Both the position numbers and the translations under genes were made by a program. From positions 1 through 64,000 of the forward strand of contig DMBU01000193.1 in NCBI GenBank assembly GCA_003446015.1: a stretch of 64,000 bases of DNA, given 5' to 3'. The notes under the pieces were generated by a model. It saw only the letters and a list, made by a program, of their open reading frames with translations, was not told where the DNA came from and did no database searches. This DNA comes from Bacteroidales bacterium. Lineage in GTDB: Bacteria > Bacteroidota > Bacteroidia > Bacteroidales > UBA12077. Of this stretch, positions 45,845 through 54,390 are shown piece by piece; position 1 is the stretch's first letter, and each line of letters starts with the position of its first letter.

Positions 45845-48148
45845 ATGAGAAATCTAATTCTACTTTTGTTTGTATCCTTATTTTTTCAGGGAAATGCACA
45901 AGAATTTACTTATAAGGAAAAGAAGGAGCTTCAAGGGTATCCTGAATATATTATGGATAGTAAATTTTCTCCTTTTCGAAATTATTTTGCACTTACCATT
46001 GGAAATAATACAATAGAAATCTATGATAAAGATTGGAAGAAAATCTTTTCTTATCAGGGAAATCCAAAATCTGTTGGAGGTCATATTTCTTTTTCACCTG
46101 ACGAAAAATACCTTGCTTATGCAAAATATAAGAGCGATAATGATATAGCAATAATCAGGTTGCAAGATCGTAAAGTAATCCAGGTGTTGAACGGACATTC
46201 CTATAATATAAATAAAGTGGAATTTAGTCACAACGGTAAATATTTGGCTAGTGCATCATCCGACAAATCTGTTTGTGTTTGGGCTTGGCAAGAAGATCAA
46301 TTAGTGTTACTGCAAAAGTTTACATACGAAGACGCCGCCATGGGTGTAAGCTTTAATTACAACGATGAATATTTAATCACAGGTGGTTACGATAAAAGGA
46401 TTTATTTGTACCGGAATACAAATACTAACTATATAATTAGCGACACCATTCCAAGTATAAAATACTGGCTTTATGATGTGTGTTTTCATCCTTCGAAGAA
46501 TGAATTTGTAGCTTCTACTCAATATGAACTTAGACGATATGACTTAAAAAACCATAGAATTGAACTAAAAGACAGTTTGATAATCCGTGTAAATCGTTCG
46601 TTAAAATACAATTCAACAGGTGATTATTTGGTGTTTGGTAAAAACGAAGATTTAGTGATCGTACAAATGACTCCTAACGAGATGAAGGAATTTGAGCATA
46701 TTTATCGTCACAGCGATTATGTCTTTGGAGGAACATTTAGTGAAGATGGATTATTCCTGACTTCGTTCAGTTCAGACAAATCATCTATTGTTTGGGAACT
46801 TACCGGAGTTGAACCATCAAATAAATCTTTAATAACTGACTACATGGAAGGAGAGTTAACATCAGCTCAAAAACTCATATTGACTTCTGAAGTTATTGAA
46901 AGCATATTATATAAATTAGATAAAAAATTAACGGCTTCCCGAAATGAGTTTGAAACTACAATTCAATATTCTGACCGAAGAGATAAATTGAAATCAGAAG
47001 TCTTAGCTCAATTACAATATCATACTGAAAAATATTTTAATTTAACGTCAAAAGCAGGAGGAAAGATTGAAATTCCGATAGACCGATTGGTAGGTTATAA
47101 TGCCGATTTGCAAATTTATAAAATCAGGTTTTTGGAAACTGATGCCGGAATTAAAATTCCGATTGAAGATGCCAAAACATTTAAAGATAACTGGCAAAAA
47201 GCATATTTGCAGGTAAATAAAACGAAAGATAAAAATGGTATCTCGTATGAATATTCAAGTTTTGAACTGGTACATCCCATTAGTAAAAAGACGTTTGAAG
47301 TTACTCCAGTTGAGAATCCATTCCATGTTATTAAAAAGAATAGAAATATTGCTGCAGAAGACAGCAGATCAGAAGATCAGGTTACAAAAAAAGAAAAGCA
47401 AGCTGTTGGAGAAGACATCTTAGGAGTAGATCGGGCGTTAATATTCGCAACCAGCATTTACGATTCGTTTTCTGAACTTGTAAATCCTGTTATTGATGCA
47501 ACAACCGTTGCCGAAGAATTAAAATCAAACTATTTTGTGCAGACAGAATTGATTGTAAATCCAACCTTGAAAGAAGCAATTGAGAAAATACGTGAGTATG
47601 CAAAATTAGATTATAATGAGAACGACAATCTTTTAATTTTTTTCGCTGGCCATGGAATGTACGATGAAGTTTTTAAAGAAGGATACGTAATTTCGCGTGA
47701 TTCGAAATCCGATGATGTTGCCAAAACTTCGTATTTATCACATTCTAATTTGCGAACTATGATAAATAATATCCCGTGTAATCATATATTATTGGTTATG
47801 GATGTTTGTTTTGGAGGTACTTTCGATCCATTGATTGCTTCGAAAAGCCGTGCAGCAGATATGTATACAGAAGTTACCAATGAGGAGTTCATACAACGAA
47901 AAAAGAAATATAAAACCCGTTTATATTTAACCTCAGGAGGTAAGGAATATGTGCCCGACGGCCGTCCCGGGCATCATTCACCTTTTGCCCGAAAGTTTTT
48001 AGAGGCATTAAGAAATTATGGTGGAAACGATGGTATTCTAACCATTAATGAAGTTATTCAATATGTTGAAAAAGTAGAACCACAACCTCGGTTTGGCGAA
48101 TTTGGTGATAACGAACCGGGAAGTGATTTTATTTTATTAGTAAAATAG
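45845..48148 (+). CDS. Exported WD40-caspase fusion protein
   Basis: 767 residues. A signal peptide (MRNLILLLFVSLFFQGNAQ) is followed by WD40-like propeller repeats to about residue 325 (GHISFSPDEKYLAYAK, NKVEFSHNGKYLASASSDKSVCVW, GGTFSEDGLFLTSFSSDKSSIVWEL). A helical and beta linker of about 200 residues leads to a C-terminal caspase-like (peptidase C14) domain at about 530-767. The catalytic dyad is His603 in FFAGHG and Cys655 in MDVCFGG. Prokaryotic caspase homologues cleave after basic or acidic residues and often act as effectors, but an exported one with a propeller is unlike the cytoplasmic defence proteases. The flavodoxin-like gene follows 10 bases later. Confidence 0.9.
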   Translation: MRNLILLLFVSLFFQGNAQEFTYKEKKELQGYPEYIMDSKFSPFRNYFALTIGNNTIEIYDKDWKKIFSYQGNPKSVGGHISFSPDEKYLAYAKYKSDNDIAIIRLQDRKVIQVLNGHSYNINKVEFSHNGKYLASASSDKSVCVWAWQEDQLVLLQKFTYEDAAMGVSFNYNDEYLITGGYDKRIYLYRNTNTNYIISDTIPSIKYWLYDVCFHPSKNEFVASTQYELRRYDLKNHRIELKDSLIIRVNRSLKYNSTGDYLVFGKNEDLVIVQMTPNEMKEFEHIYRHSDYVFGGTFSEDGLFLTSFSSDKSSIVWELTGVEPSNKSLITDYMEGELTSAQKLILTSEVIESILYKLDKKLTASRNEFETTIQYSDRRDKLKSEVLAQLQYHTEKYFNLTSKAGGKIEIPIDRLVGYNADLQIYKIRFLETDAGIKIPIEDAKTFKDNWQKAYLQVNKTKDKNGISYEYSSFELVHPISKKTFEVTPVENPFHVIKKNRNIAAEDSRSEDQVTKKEKQAVGEDILGVDRALIFATSIYDSFSELVNPVIDATTVAEELKSNYFVQTELIVNPTLKEAIEKIREYAKLDYNENDNLLIFFAGHGMYDEVFKEGYVISRDSKSDDVAKTSYLSHSNLRTMINNIPCNHILLVMDVCFGGTFDPLIASKSRAADMYTEVTNEEFIQRKKKYKTRLYLTSGGKEYVPDGRPGHHSPFARKFLEALRNYGGNDGILTINEVIQYVEKVEPQPRFGEFGDNEPGSDFILLVK

Positions 48149-48158
48149 TAAGTAAAGT

Positions 48159-48692
48159 ATGAAAACAATTGTAGTATATTATTCCAGAAAAGGAAGTAAT
48201 AAGTATTTAGCAAATAAAATTGCAGATACCTTATCATGTGAAATAGAAGAAATAAAACCTCGTTTGAATGTTTTTCTTTTATTTCTGATGAATATCCATT
48301 TGGGTATTAAGCCCTTGAAAAATAATCCAGAGAAATTTGATAAGGTAATTTTATGCGGACCAATATGGATGGGAAGATTTATTCCTCCATTGAATAGTTT
48401 TGTACATAAAAATTTGAATAGTATTAAGCAATTAGTATTTGTAACTTGTTGTGGTAGTTCATATGATAAAAAAGATGAGAAGTTTGGTCATGGATTAGTT
48501 TTCAAAGAAGTTAAAGAGATATTGAATGAAAAATGTATTCTTTGTCAGGCATTTCCCATTGATTTGGTTTTATCTGAAGATCAGAAAGGAGATGACGCCG
48601 CATTTATGAATACACATTTAAGTGATTCGAACTTTAAAGGTGAGATTCAGTTTCGTTTTGATAAGTTTATAGAAACGTTACACAAAATATAA
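48159..48692 (+). CDS. Flavodoxin-like protein
   Basis: 177 residues. It opens with TIVVYYSRKGSNKYLANKIA, the phosphate-binding loop pattern of flavodoxins (T/S-x-T-G-N-T replaced by S-R-K-G-S-N), followed by VILCGPIWMGRFIPPLNSFV, the second flavin-contact loop, and LVFVTCCGSS, the third. The protein is probably FMN-binding and redox active, related to menaquinone-dependent or NAD(P)H flavodoxin domains. It lies just after the WD40-caspase gene and before a MazEF pair with its own promoter, so only the caspase gene is likely to be co-transcribed. Confidence 0.8.
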   Translation: MKTIVVYYSRKGSNKYLANKIADTLSCEIEEIKPRLNVFLLFLMNIHLGIKPLKNNPEKFDKVILCGPIWMGRFIPPLNSFVHKNLNSIKQLVFVTCCGSSYDKKDEKFGHGLVFKEVKEILNEKCILCQAFPIDLVLSEDQKGDDAAFMNTHLSDSNFKGEIQFRFDKFIETLHKI

Positions 48693-48706
48693 AAAATTGG
48701 GAATTC

Positions 48707-48746
48707 TTTGTTTTATCGGAAATAATGTGATAACTTTGTAATTACA
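48707..48746 (+). promoter_or_regulatory. Promoter and operator palindrome of the MazEF pair
   Basis: TTTG at 48707-48710 and TAACTTTG at 48731-48738 (exact TAnnTTTG) are 20 bases apart. A perfect 10-bp palindrome TGTAATTACA (48737-48746) overlaps the expected transcription start. This suits autorepression by the antitoxin encoded at 48764. Confidence 0.65.
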
Positions 48747-48763
48747 TTATAAAAAATAGAGTT

Positions 48764-49009
48764 ATGGATATTTCAATTGTTCCAATAGGTAATTCAAAAG
48801 GGATTAGACTGAGCAAAACACTACTTGAAAAGTATAATATCAAGGACAAAGTTGAGTTGATTCTTGAGAAAGGTTATATCATAATAAAACCAAAATCTGA
48901 ACCAAGAAAAGGTTGGGAAAAAGCTTTTAAGAAAATGCATGAGAGTGGAGATGATAAGCCATTAATGAATGACGTTTTTGAAGACGAAAATTTTGAAGAA
49001 TGGCAATAA
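48764..49009 (+). CDS. AbrB/MazE-like antitoxin
   Basis: 81 residues. The N-terminal 45 residues are a swapped-hairpin AbrB-type DNA-binding domain (IVPIGNSKGIRLSKTLLEKYNI, then VELILEKGYIIIKP). The C-terminal part is acidic and probably unfolded until it binds the toxin (GDDKPLMNDVFEDENFEEWQ). It neutralises MazF and represses its own operon. Its last ten bases overlap the toxin gene, which is typical. Confidence 0.9.
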   Translation: MDISIVPIGNSKGIRLSKTLLEKYNIKDKVELILEKGYIIIKPKSEPRKGWEKAFKKMHESGDDKPLMNDVFEDENFEEWQ

Positions 49010-49323
49010 ATCAGTATGAAATTGTATTAGTTAATCTTGACCCTACGATTGGTAGTGAGATTAAAAAAACTCGTCCTTGTGTGGTAATTTCTCCAAACGA
49101 GATGAATAAGTATTTAAATACAGTCGTTATTGCTCCAATGACAAGTCAATCTAAGAATTATCCTACGAGAGTTTCAGTAAAACATGATAACAAGAAAGGC
49201 TGGATTGTTCTTGACCAAATTAGAACAATTGACAAGCAAAGAATTATTAAAACACTTGATAATTTATCTGAAAAGGAAATTGAAGAAGTTAAGGTGAAAA
49301 TGAAGGAAACATTTGTAGACTAA
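49000..49323 (+). CDS. MazF/PemK-family endoribonuclease toxin
   Basis: 107 residues. The family opening is present (YEIVLVNLDPTIGSEIKKTRPCVVISP), followed by TVVIAPMTSQ and the C-terminal WIVLDQIRTIDKQRI. The catalytic Arg of the KKTRP block and Thr of PMTS are conserved. MazF enzymes cut mRNA at short sequence motifs, stopping translation. The gene overlaps its antitoxin by 10 bases. The downstream spacer (49324-49461) is unusually GC-rich at its end and carries no gene. Confidence 0.93.
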   Translation: MAINQYEIVLVNLDPTIGSEIKKTRPCVVISPNEMNKYLNTVVIAPMTSQSKNYPTRVSVKHDNKKGWIVLDQIRTIDKQRIIKTLDNLSEKEIEEVKVKMKETFVD

Positions 49324-49461
49324 ATTTTTATTCAGTATTCGACAACATTTCTTATTACATGCAAGGGTTTAGTGGTTTTAGACAAATCTTGTTCTCTTTA
49401 ACTAAAAGGGGATAATGAAACGGGACGCAATAAGCACATCACAAGACCCTGACACGCTAAC

Positions 49462-49935
49462 TTACCAAAACAAACTTTTTTGCTGAATAGCTCCTTCGTG
49501 CTCTAAAAGCCATTGTTTTTTTAGTAATCCGCCTGCATAACCTGTTAAACTTCCATCATTACCAATTACTCTATGGCATGGTATAATAATAGGTATAGGA
49601 TTCTTGCCATTTGCTGATGCAATAGCTCTAATAGCTTTCTCATCGCCAAATTGTTTAGCCATTTCAATGTATGAGATAGTTTTTCCATAAGGAATTTTTA
49701 AGAGTAGGTTCCAAACTTTGCCCTGAAACTCTGTTCCTGACGGGTTAATTCCTATTTTGAATTCTTTACGTTCACCTTTAAAATATTCATCCAATTGTGT
49801 AATACATTTTTGTATTTGAACCGGAATCATCTGCATCTTAAAGAAATCATCTGTAAAATCAATTCTTATAATATCAGTATCATTCGAGATTATTCTCAGG
49901 TTGCCAATGGGTGATTTATAATAAGCTTCGAACAT
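49462..49935 (-). CDS. ogt: Methylated-DNA--protein-cysteine methyltransferase
   Basis: 157 residues. The active-site motif is IIIPCHRVIG with acceptor Cys120, followed by GGLLKKQWLLEHEGA; the helix-turn-helix has GTEFQGKVWNLLLKIPYGKT and the arginine finger is in AIRAIASANGKNP. It repairs O6-methylguanine in DNA by irreversible transfer of the alkyl group to Cys120. The size is that of Ogt rather than the two-domain Ada. It sits 2 bases after the VOC-domain gene, so the two form an operon. Confidence 0.95.
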   Translation of the reverse strand: MFEAYYKSPIGNLRIISNDTDIIRIDFTDDFFKMQMIPVQIQKCITQLDEYFKGERKEFKIGINPSGTEFQGKVWNLLLKIPYGKTISYIEMAKQFGDEKAIRAIASANGKNPIPIIIPCHRVIGNDGSLTGYAGGLLKKQWLLEHEGAIQQKSLFW

Positions 49936-49937
49936 GA

Positions 49938-50405
49938 TTACTTAATATATTCTTTTATGAGCTTTTTGGGGACTCCAGTCTTTTTGTAAATTTCTTCAAT
50001 TGTTAGTTCTTCAAAATACATCCTCTTAATAAAAACCTGCAATTTCTCGCCTATCTCAATGAGATTATTATCGGGATCATAAAAACGAATTGTCTTTTGT
50101 CCCCAGGTTTCCTCATTTAAATCATGATGAATTGTGATATGATTCTTTTCAATTAATCTCTTAATTTCATTAATATCATCGGTTTCAAAATAAAGCTCAA
50201 GACATTTGTTAGGATTGAATTTATCATAAAAATCTTTATTTAATACATGCCAATCAGGAACTTGCCACAATGATAAACCATTTTTTAAAGAAATATTATT
50301 TCCAAAATCTGTTTCTATTTTCTGTTTTAGAATATTGCAATAAAATTCTTTGGATACTTCTATATTCTTTACAAATAGTACCGATGAGTGAAATTTTAAT
50401 TTCAT
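49938..50405 (-). CDS. VOC (glyoxalase-fold) protein with a short helical tail
   Basis: 155 residues. Residues 1-115 form a single vicinal-oxygen-chelate domain (SSVLFVKNIEVSKEFYCNIL, CLELYFETDDINEIKRLI, WGQKTIRFYDPDNNLIEIGE). The remaining 40 residues (LTIEEIYKKTGVPKKLIKEYI) look like a small helix-turn-helix. The Glu of LIEIGE and a His or Asp at the first strand are the expected metal ligands, though the N-terminal His is in HSSVLF. Function could be a lyase, dioxygenase or bleomycin-type binding protein. It is followed by ogt in the same operon. Confidence 0.8.
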   Translation of the reverse strand: MKLKFHSSVLFVKNIEVSKEFYCNILKQKIETDFGNNISLKNGLSLWQVPDWHVLNKDFYDKFNPNKCLELYFETDDINEIKRLIEKNHITIHHDLNEETWGQKTIRFYDPDNNLIEIGEKLQVFIKRMYFEELTIEEIYKKTGVPKKLIKEYIK

Positions 50406-50494
50406 TATAATTCATTTTACTCATTCCTTGATGTAATCAAGTGCTGTTTGGAAACTATACTGATGATTTCTTTTTTGATGAATGAAACACAGTT

Positions 50495-51046
50495 TCACTG
50501 TTTACTAAGTTCTTTTTCAATTGTTTCCTTTAGTTTTGCAAATTCTTTATCGTCAAAACCTGTTGCCTGATATATAATTCTTCCTTCACGATCTAAAACA
50601 ATGTTTCTTGGAATGTATCGCTCAGCAAATAGCGAATATATTTTCCTGCCGGGATCAGGAACTATATTAAAGGTATATCCTGTTTTTTCCTTAAAAGAAA
50701 TCATTTCATCAGCATTATGTTCTCTGCCAAAAACAATAAGTTCAAAGTTTTTGTTATCCTTATGTTTTGCCCAAATATCACTCTCGATAAATGGAAGTTC
50801 TTTTATACAAATAGGACAAGAGGTTGCAAAAAAGTTCATAAATACAATTTTCCCTTTCAGAGCATTAATATTAACTGTGTCATTGCTTAGGGTTATAAAA
50901 GTAAATTCGGGAACTTCTTGTCTAACTTTGATTAATGTTGATTTGATGACATCTTCTTTAGCCTCTCTTTCAGCCTTTTTTTCTTTGTAATTACAAGAAT
51001 ATAAACCAATTAGTAAAACTGAAAAGATTAATATTGTTTTTCTCAT
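50495..51046 (-). CDS. TlpA-like thioredoxin-fold lipoprotein
   Basis: 183 residues. A lipoprotein signal (lipobox GLYSC, Cys18) precedes a TlpA/AhpC-like domain. The redox motif is ATSCPICIKELPF with Cys77 and Cys80, and the cis-Pro region is ERYIPRNIVLD. It would act in the periplasm as a thiol:disulfide reductase for cytochrome c or outer-membrane proteins. The length is typical. It is divergent from the FtsX-type permease gene. Confidence 0.9.
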   Translation of the reverse strand: MRKTILIFSVLLIGLYSCNYKEKKAEREAKEDVIKSTLIKVRQEVPEFTFITLSNDTVNINALKGKIVFMNFFATSCPICIKELPFIESDIWAKHKDNKNFELIVFGREHNADEMISFKEKTGYTFNIVPDPGRKIYSLFAERYIPRNIVLDREGRIIYQATGFDDKEFAKLKETIEKELSKQ

Positions 51047-51223
51047 TGTTTAAAATTTAAATTTTTTATGATGACCAATTTACATCAATTTATTTTATTT
51101 CACATATAAATAACCTCAGTTTATTAATACCTTTCGTAATTTCACTTATTGTTTTAATTCAAATTTAAACTTTCTAGTAATATTGTAATCTTATATTCGT
51201 AATACACTTAATTAAACTTGATT

Positions 51224-53635
51224 ATGATAAAAAATTACCTTGTTATTGCTAAAAGAACACTTTTAAATAAACTGGTATTTACAATTCTAAACATTTCAGG
51301 TTTAGCAATCGGAATTGCCGCTGCAGCTCTTATTTTTCACTACATATCATTTGAAGAAAGTTTCGACAATTATCACCCCAATAATAAAAATATTTATCGC
51401 TTAACATATGGAAGAACCATGAGTGATGGCAGTAATGTTGAGTTCGCTTCAGCATGCCCTGCTATTGCTCCTTTACTTAAAGAAAGCTTCCCTGAAATTG
51501 AAAATATAGCAAGACTTGCAGTTCGCGAGGCGATCTTTTCCTTTGAAGAAAATAAATTCATAGAGAAAAAAATTTATTATGCTGAACAGGAAATTTTCAA
51601 TATTTTACATTTTGATATAATAACTGGAAGCATTGAAAAAGCACTAACAGAACCTAATAATATTATTATTAGTCAAAGTACTTCAGAAAGATATTTTGGT
51701 GATACAGACCCAATTGGAAAGAGACTTAGGCTAAATAAAAAAGAAGATTATTTGGTGGTTGCTGTGTTTAGAGATATGCCAGAAAATTCGCATCTGAAAC
51801 CCGAAATACTTGTTGCGTTCCCAAATTTAGTAAAGTGGCGTGGTGATGAATATTTAGAATCCTGGGGACATACCGGAGCTTTCACTTATCTTGTGCTAAA
51901 ACCTGATGCTGACCCACATGATTTAGAGAATAGATTTATTGAATTTACAGAATCGCAAATTGGTGAAATGTTAAAGTATTATGAAATGGTTATGTATTTT
52001 AATTTGCAGCCTATAACAGATATTCATTTAAAATCTCATCTTTTACAAGAACAAGAAGCAAATGGGGACGAAAAATCAGTTAAGTTTCTATATACAATAG
52101 GTATATTCATTATAATCATTGCATGGGTAAATTACATTAATCTTACAACATCAAGATCAATGGAACGTGCGCGTGAGGTTGGTGTAAGAAAAGTAGTTGG
52201 TGCTGTTCGAGGGAATCTTATAAAACAGTTTTATACAGAATCAGCCATAATTAATTTCATTGGAATCCTACTATCATCTGCTTTAATTGAATTATTTAAA
52301 CCCATTTTCTCTAATATTACTGGTGTTCCAATTGAATATGGATTATGGAATAAATTGTGGTTTTCGTTTTTCTTAATTGGAGTTTATATCATTGGTACTT
52401 TTGTAACCGGAATGTATCCCGTATTTGTTTTATCAGCATTTAAACCAGTTCAGGTTTTAAAAGGAAGATTAATTTCTACAACTAAAGGAATTAATTTAAG
52501 AAAAGTTTTGGTTGTGTTCCAATTAATGATTTCCATAATTTTGATCGACGGAACATTTGCAGTGTTTTTTCAATTAAAATTTATGCGAACACAAGATTTA
52601 GGATTTGATATTGAACAAACTCTTGTCGTAAAAATTCCAAAAGCTATTGATTCTACTTTTATCGAAAAGAAGGAAACATTTAAACAGGAAATAAAAAAAT
52701 TAACTGGCGTAAAAGGAGTGGCTTTTTCGACAGAAGTTCCAGGTAGAAAAATATGGTGGGATAATGGAAGTATATTTAAAGTTGGACAAGATGCTACATC
52801 AGGAAAGAATTATATGATTATGGGAGTTGACGATCAATTCATCGATTTATATAAAATGGAATTTGTCAATGGAAGAAACTTTTCTCGTGAATTCCCTACG
52901 GATAAAGAATCGGTAATTCTTAATGAAACGGCTGTAAAATGGCTTGAATTTGAAAGTCCTGAAGATGCTTTAAATAATCAGATTAACTATTGGGATAACA
53001 TTTACGCAGTTATTGGGGTTTTAAAGGATTATAAACATGAATCACCCAAAGCGCTTCCCGAGCCTCAAATTTTCAGATATTTACCCGACGAAAGCCGATT
53101 TGGATGTTTTTCTATCAAATTAGAAAAAGATAAAATTAAAGACAATACCAAAAAAATTGAAAAATTATGGAATAAGCTTTTCGCTGGAAACCCTTTTGAT
53201 TATTTTTTTCTTGATACTTATTACGATGAGCAGTTTAAGGCTGATAGGGGTTTTGGAAATATATTTGGAATATTTTCATTTTTAGCAATATTTATAACTT
53301 GCTTAGGTTTATTTGGTCTGTCCTTATATACAGCTAATTTAAAAACCAAAGAAATTGGAATAAGAAAAGTATTAGGAGCTAAAAGTTCCAGTATTTTAAT
53401 TCATATTTCGAAAGAATATATTTACCTTATTATTGTGGCTTTGAGTATCTCATTACCAATATTATTTTGGGGAATAAATAAATGGTTTCTTACTTTTTCT
53501 ACTAAGATGTCAGTTTCAATTTGGTTATTTATTATTCCCGTACTTATTGTTTTTCTAATAACAATGATTTCAGTGAGTGCTCATACATTTAAAGCCGCAA
53601 GACTAAATCCTGTTGATATATTAAAATATGAATAA
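51224..53635 (+). CDS. FtsX/MacB-type ABC transporter permease
   Basis: 803 residues from the ATG at 51224 (MIKNYLVIAKRTLL); a TTG two codons upstream opens the frame. The order is: N-terminal helix, a MacB periplasmic core, an FtsX permease core (about 285-405, with SRSMERAREVGVRKVVGAVRGNL), a second periplasmic core and a second FtsX core (about 680-800, with TKEIGIRKVLGAKSSSI). This duplicated eight-helix form is typical of Bacteroidota permeases of the lipoprotein/antimicrobial-peptide type. No ATPase gene is adjacent, so the cognate one is encoded elsewhere. Confidence 0.9.
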   Translation: MIKNYLVIAKRTLLNKLVFTILNISGLAIGIAAAALIFHYISFEESFDNYHPNNKNIYRLTYGRTMSDGSNVEFASACPAIAPLLKESFPEIENIARLAVREAIFSFEENKFIEKKIYYAEQEIFNILHFDIITGSIEKALTEPNNIIISQSTSERYFGDTDPIGKRLRLNKKEDYLVVAVFRDMPENSHLKPEILVAFPNLVKWRGDEYLESWGHTGAFTYLVLKPDADPHDLENRFIEFTESQIGEMLKYYEMVMYFNLQPITDIHLKSHLLQEQEANGDEKSVKFLYTIGIFIIIIAWVNYINLTTSRSMERAREVGVRKVVGAVRGNLIKQFYTESAIINFIGILLSSALIELFKPIFSNITGVPIEYGLWNKLWFSFFLIGVYIIGTFVTGMYPVFVLSAFKPVQVLKGRLISTTKGINLRKVLVVFQLMISIILIDGTFAVFFQLKFMRTQDLGFDIEQTLVVKIPKAIDSTFIEKKETFKQEIKKLTGVKGVAFSTEVPGRKIWWDNGSIFKVGQDATSGKNYMIMGVDDQFIDLYKMEFVNGRNFSREFPTDKESVILNETAVKWLEFESPEDALNNQINYWDNIYAVIGVLKDYKHESPKALPEPQIFRYLPDESRFGCFSIKLEKDKIKDNTKKIEKLWNKLFAGNPFDYFFLDTYYDEQFKADRGFGNIFGIFSFLAIFITCLGLFGLSLYTANLKTKEIGIRKVLGAKSSSILIHISKEYIYLIIVALSISLPILFWGINKWFLTFSTKMSVSIWLFIIPVLIVFLITMISVSAHTFKAARLNPVDILKYE

Positions 53636-53725
53636 AATATAAGTTTTTAGTTGAAGTATGATGGCGATAATTGATTTATCGACATTTTTTTGCGATCTTT
53701 TATGAAATTTTAAGATGAACAAAAA

Positions 53726-54298
53726 ATGCTCGATAATCTATTAAACTTTATTAATCAATTTGTTGATTTTAACCAGAATGATCTTATTGCAATGCAAGAA
53801 CGAATTGAGACTATTCATTTAAATAAAAATGACATATTTATACACGAAGGTGAAATTGCTGATCGGATAGCTTTTACAAATAAAGGATATCTTAGAGTAT
53901 ACTATAATCACGAAGGTGAAGAAATTACTCGCGATATTACTCCTCTACATAGTTTTGCAACTGCTTTACCAAGTTTTGTTTCTCAAACTCCATCATTCGA
54001 AATTATTAGTGCCATTACTGAGTGCGAACTAATTGTTATTAAAAGAAACGATCTTGAATTTTTATATTCAACATTCCCAAAATGGGAGAGATTAGGCCGA
54101 AGAATCATAGAAGAAATGTTCGTTGAGTCGCAACGAAGGATTTATTCTTTTATAACAGAAACGGCAGAAATTCGTTATAAAAGACTCTTAAAGCAATATC
54201 CTGATATGATCCGCGATGTGCCATTGAAGTATATTGCTGATTTCCTAGGAATTAAATTGCAATCGCTTAGTCGTTTACGTAAATCAATAGATTGGTAA
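53726..54298 (+). CDS. Crp/Fnr family transcription regulator
   Basis: 190 residues. Residues about 20-115 are a cyclic-nucleotide-binding-type barrel (FIHEGEIADRIAFTNKGYLRVYY), and the end carries a short winged helix with VPLKYIADFLGIKLQSLSRLRKSI. The barrel lacks an evident PRTAT-type Arg/Ser phosphate site, so it may sense another ligand or none. It is probably a regulator of the adjacent genes: glpD starts 92 bases downstream in the same direction. Confidence 0.88.
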   Translation: MLDNLLNFINQFVDFNQNDLIAMQERIETIHLNKNDIFIHEGEIADRIAFTNKGYLRVYYNHEGEEITRDITPLHSFATALPSFVSQTPSFEIISAITECELIVIKRNDLEFLYSTFPKWERLGRRIIEEMFVESQRRIYSFITETAEIRYKRLLKQYPDMIRDVPLKYIADFLGIKLQSLSRLRKSIDW

Positions 54299-54390
54299 GA
54301 ATTAGTAGTTTTATTTAACAAATGTTAAGTGCTTAATCCAATTATTATTAAGACCTTTGAAGGAAGATCAACCTAAATTCAAAATATTTT

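Noticed and set aside
45845..48148. Type IX secretion C-terminal signal on the WD40-caspase
   Set aside because: The C-terminus ends within the caspase domain (SDFILLVK) and no sorting domain follows; export would be by the N-terminal signal only.
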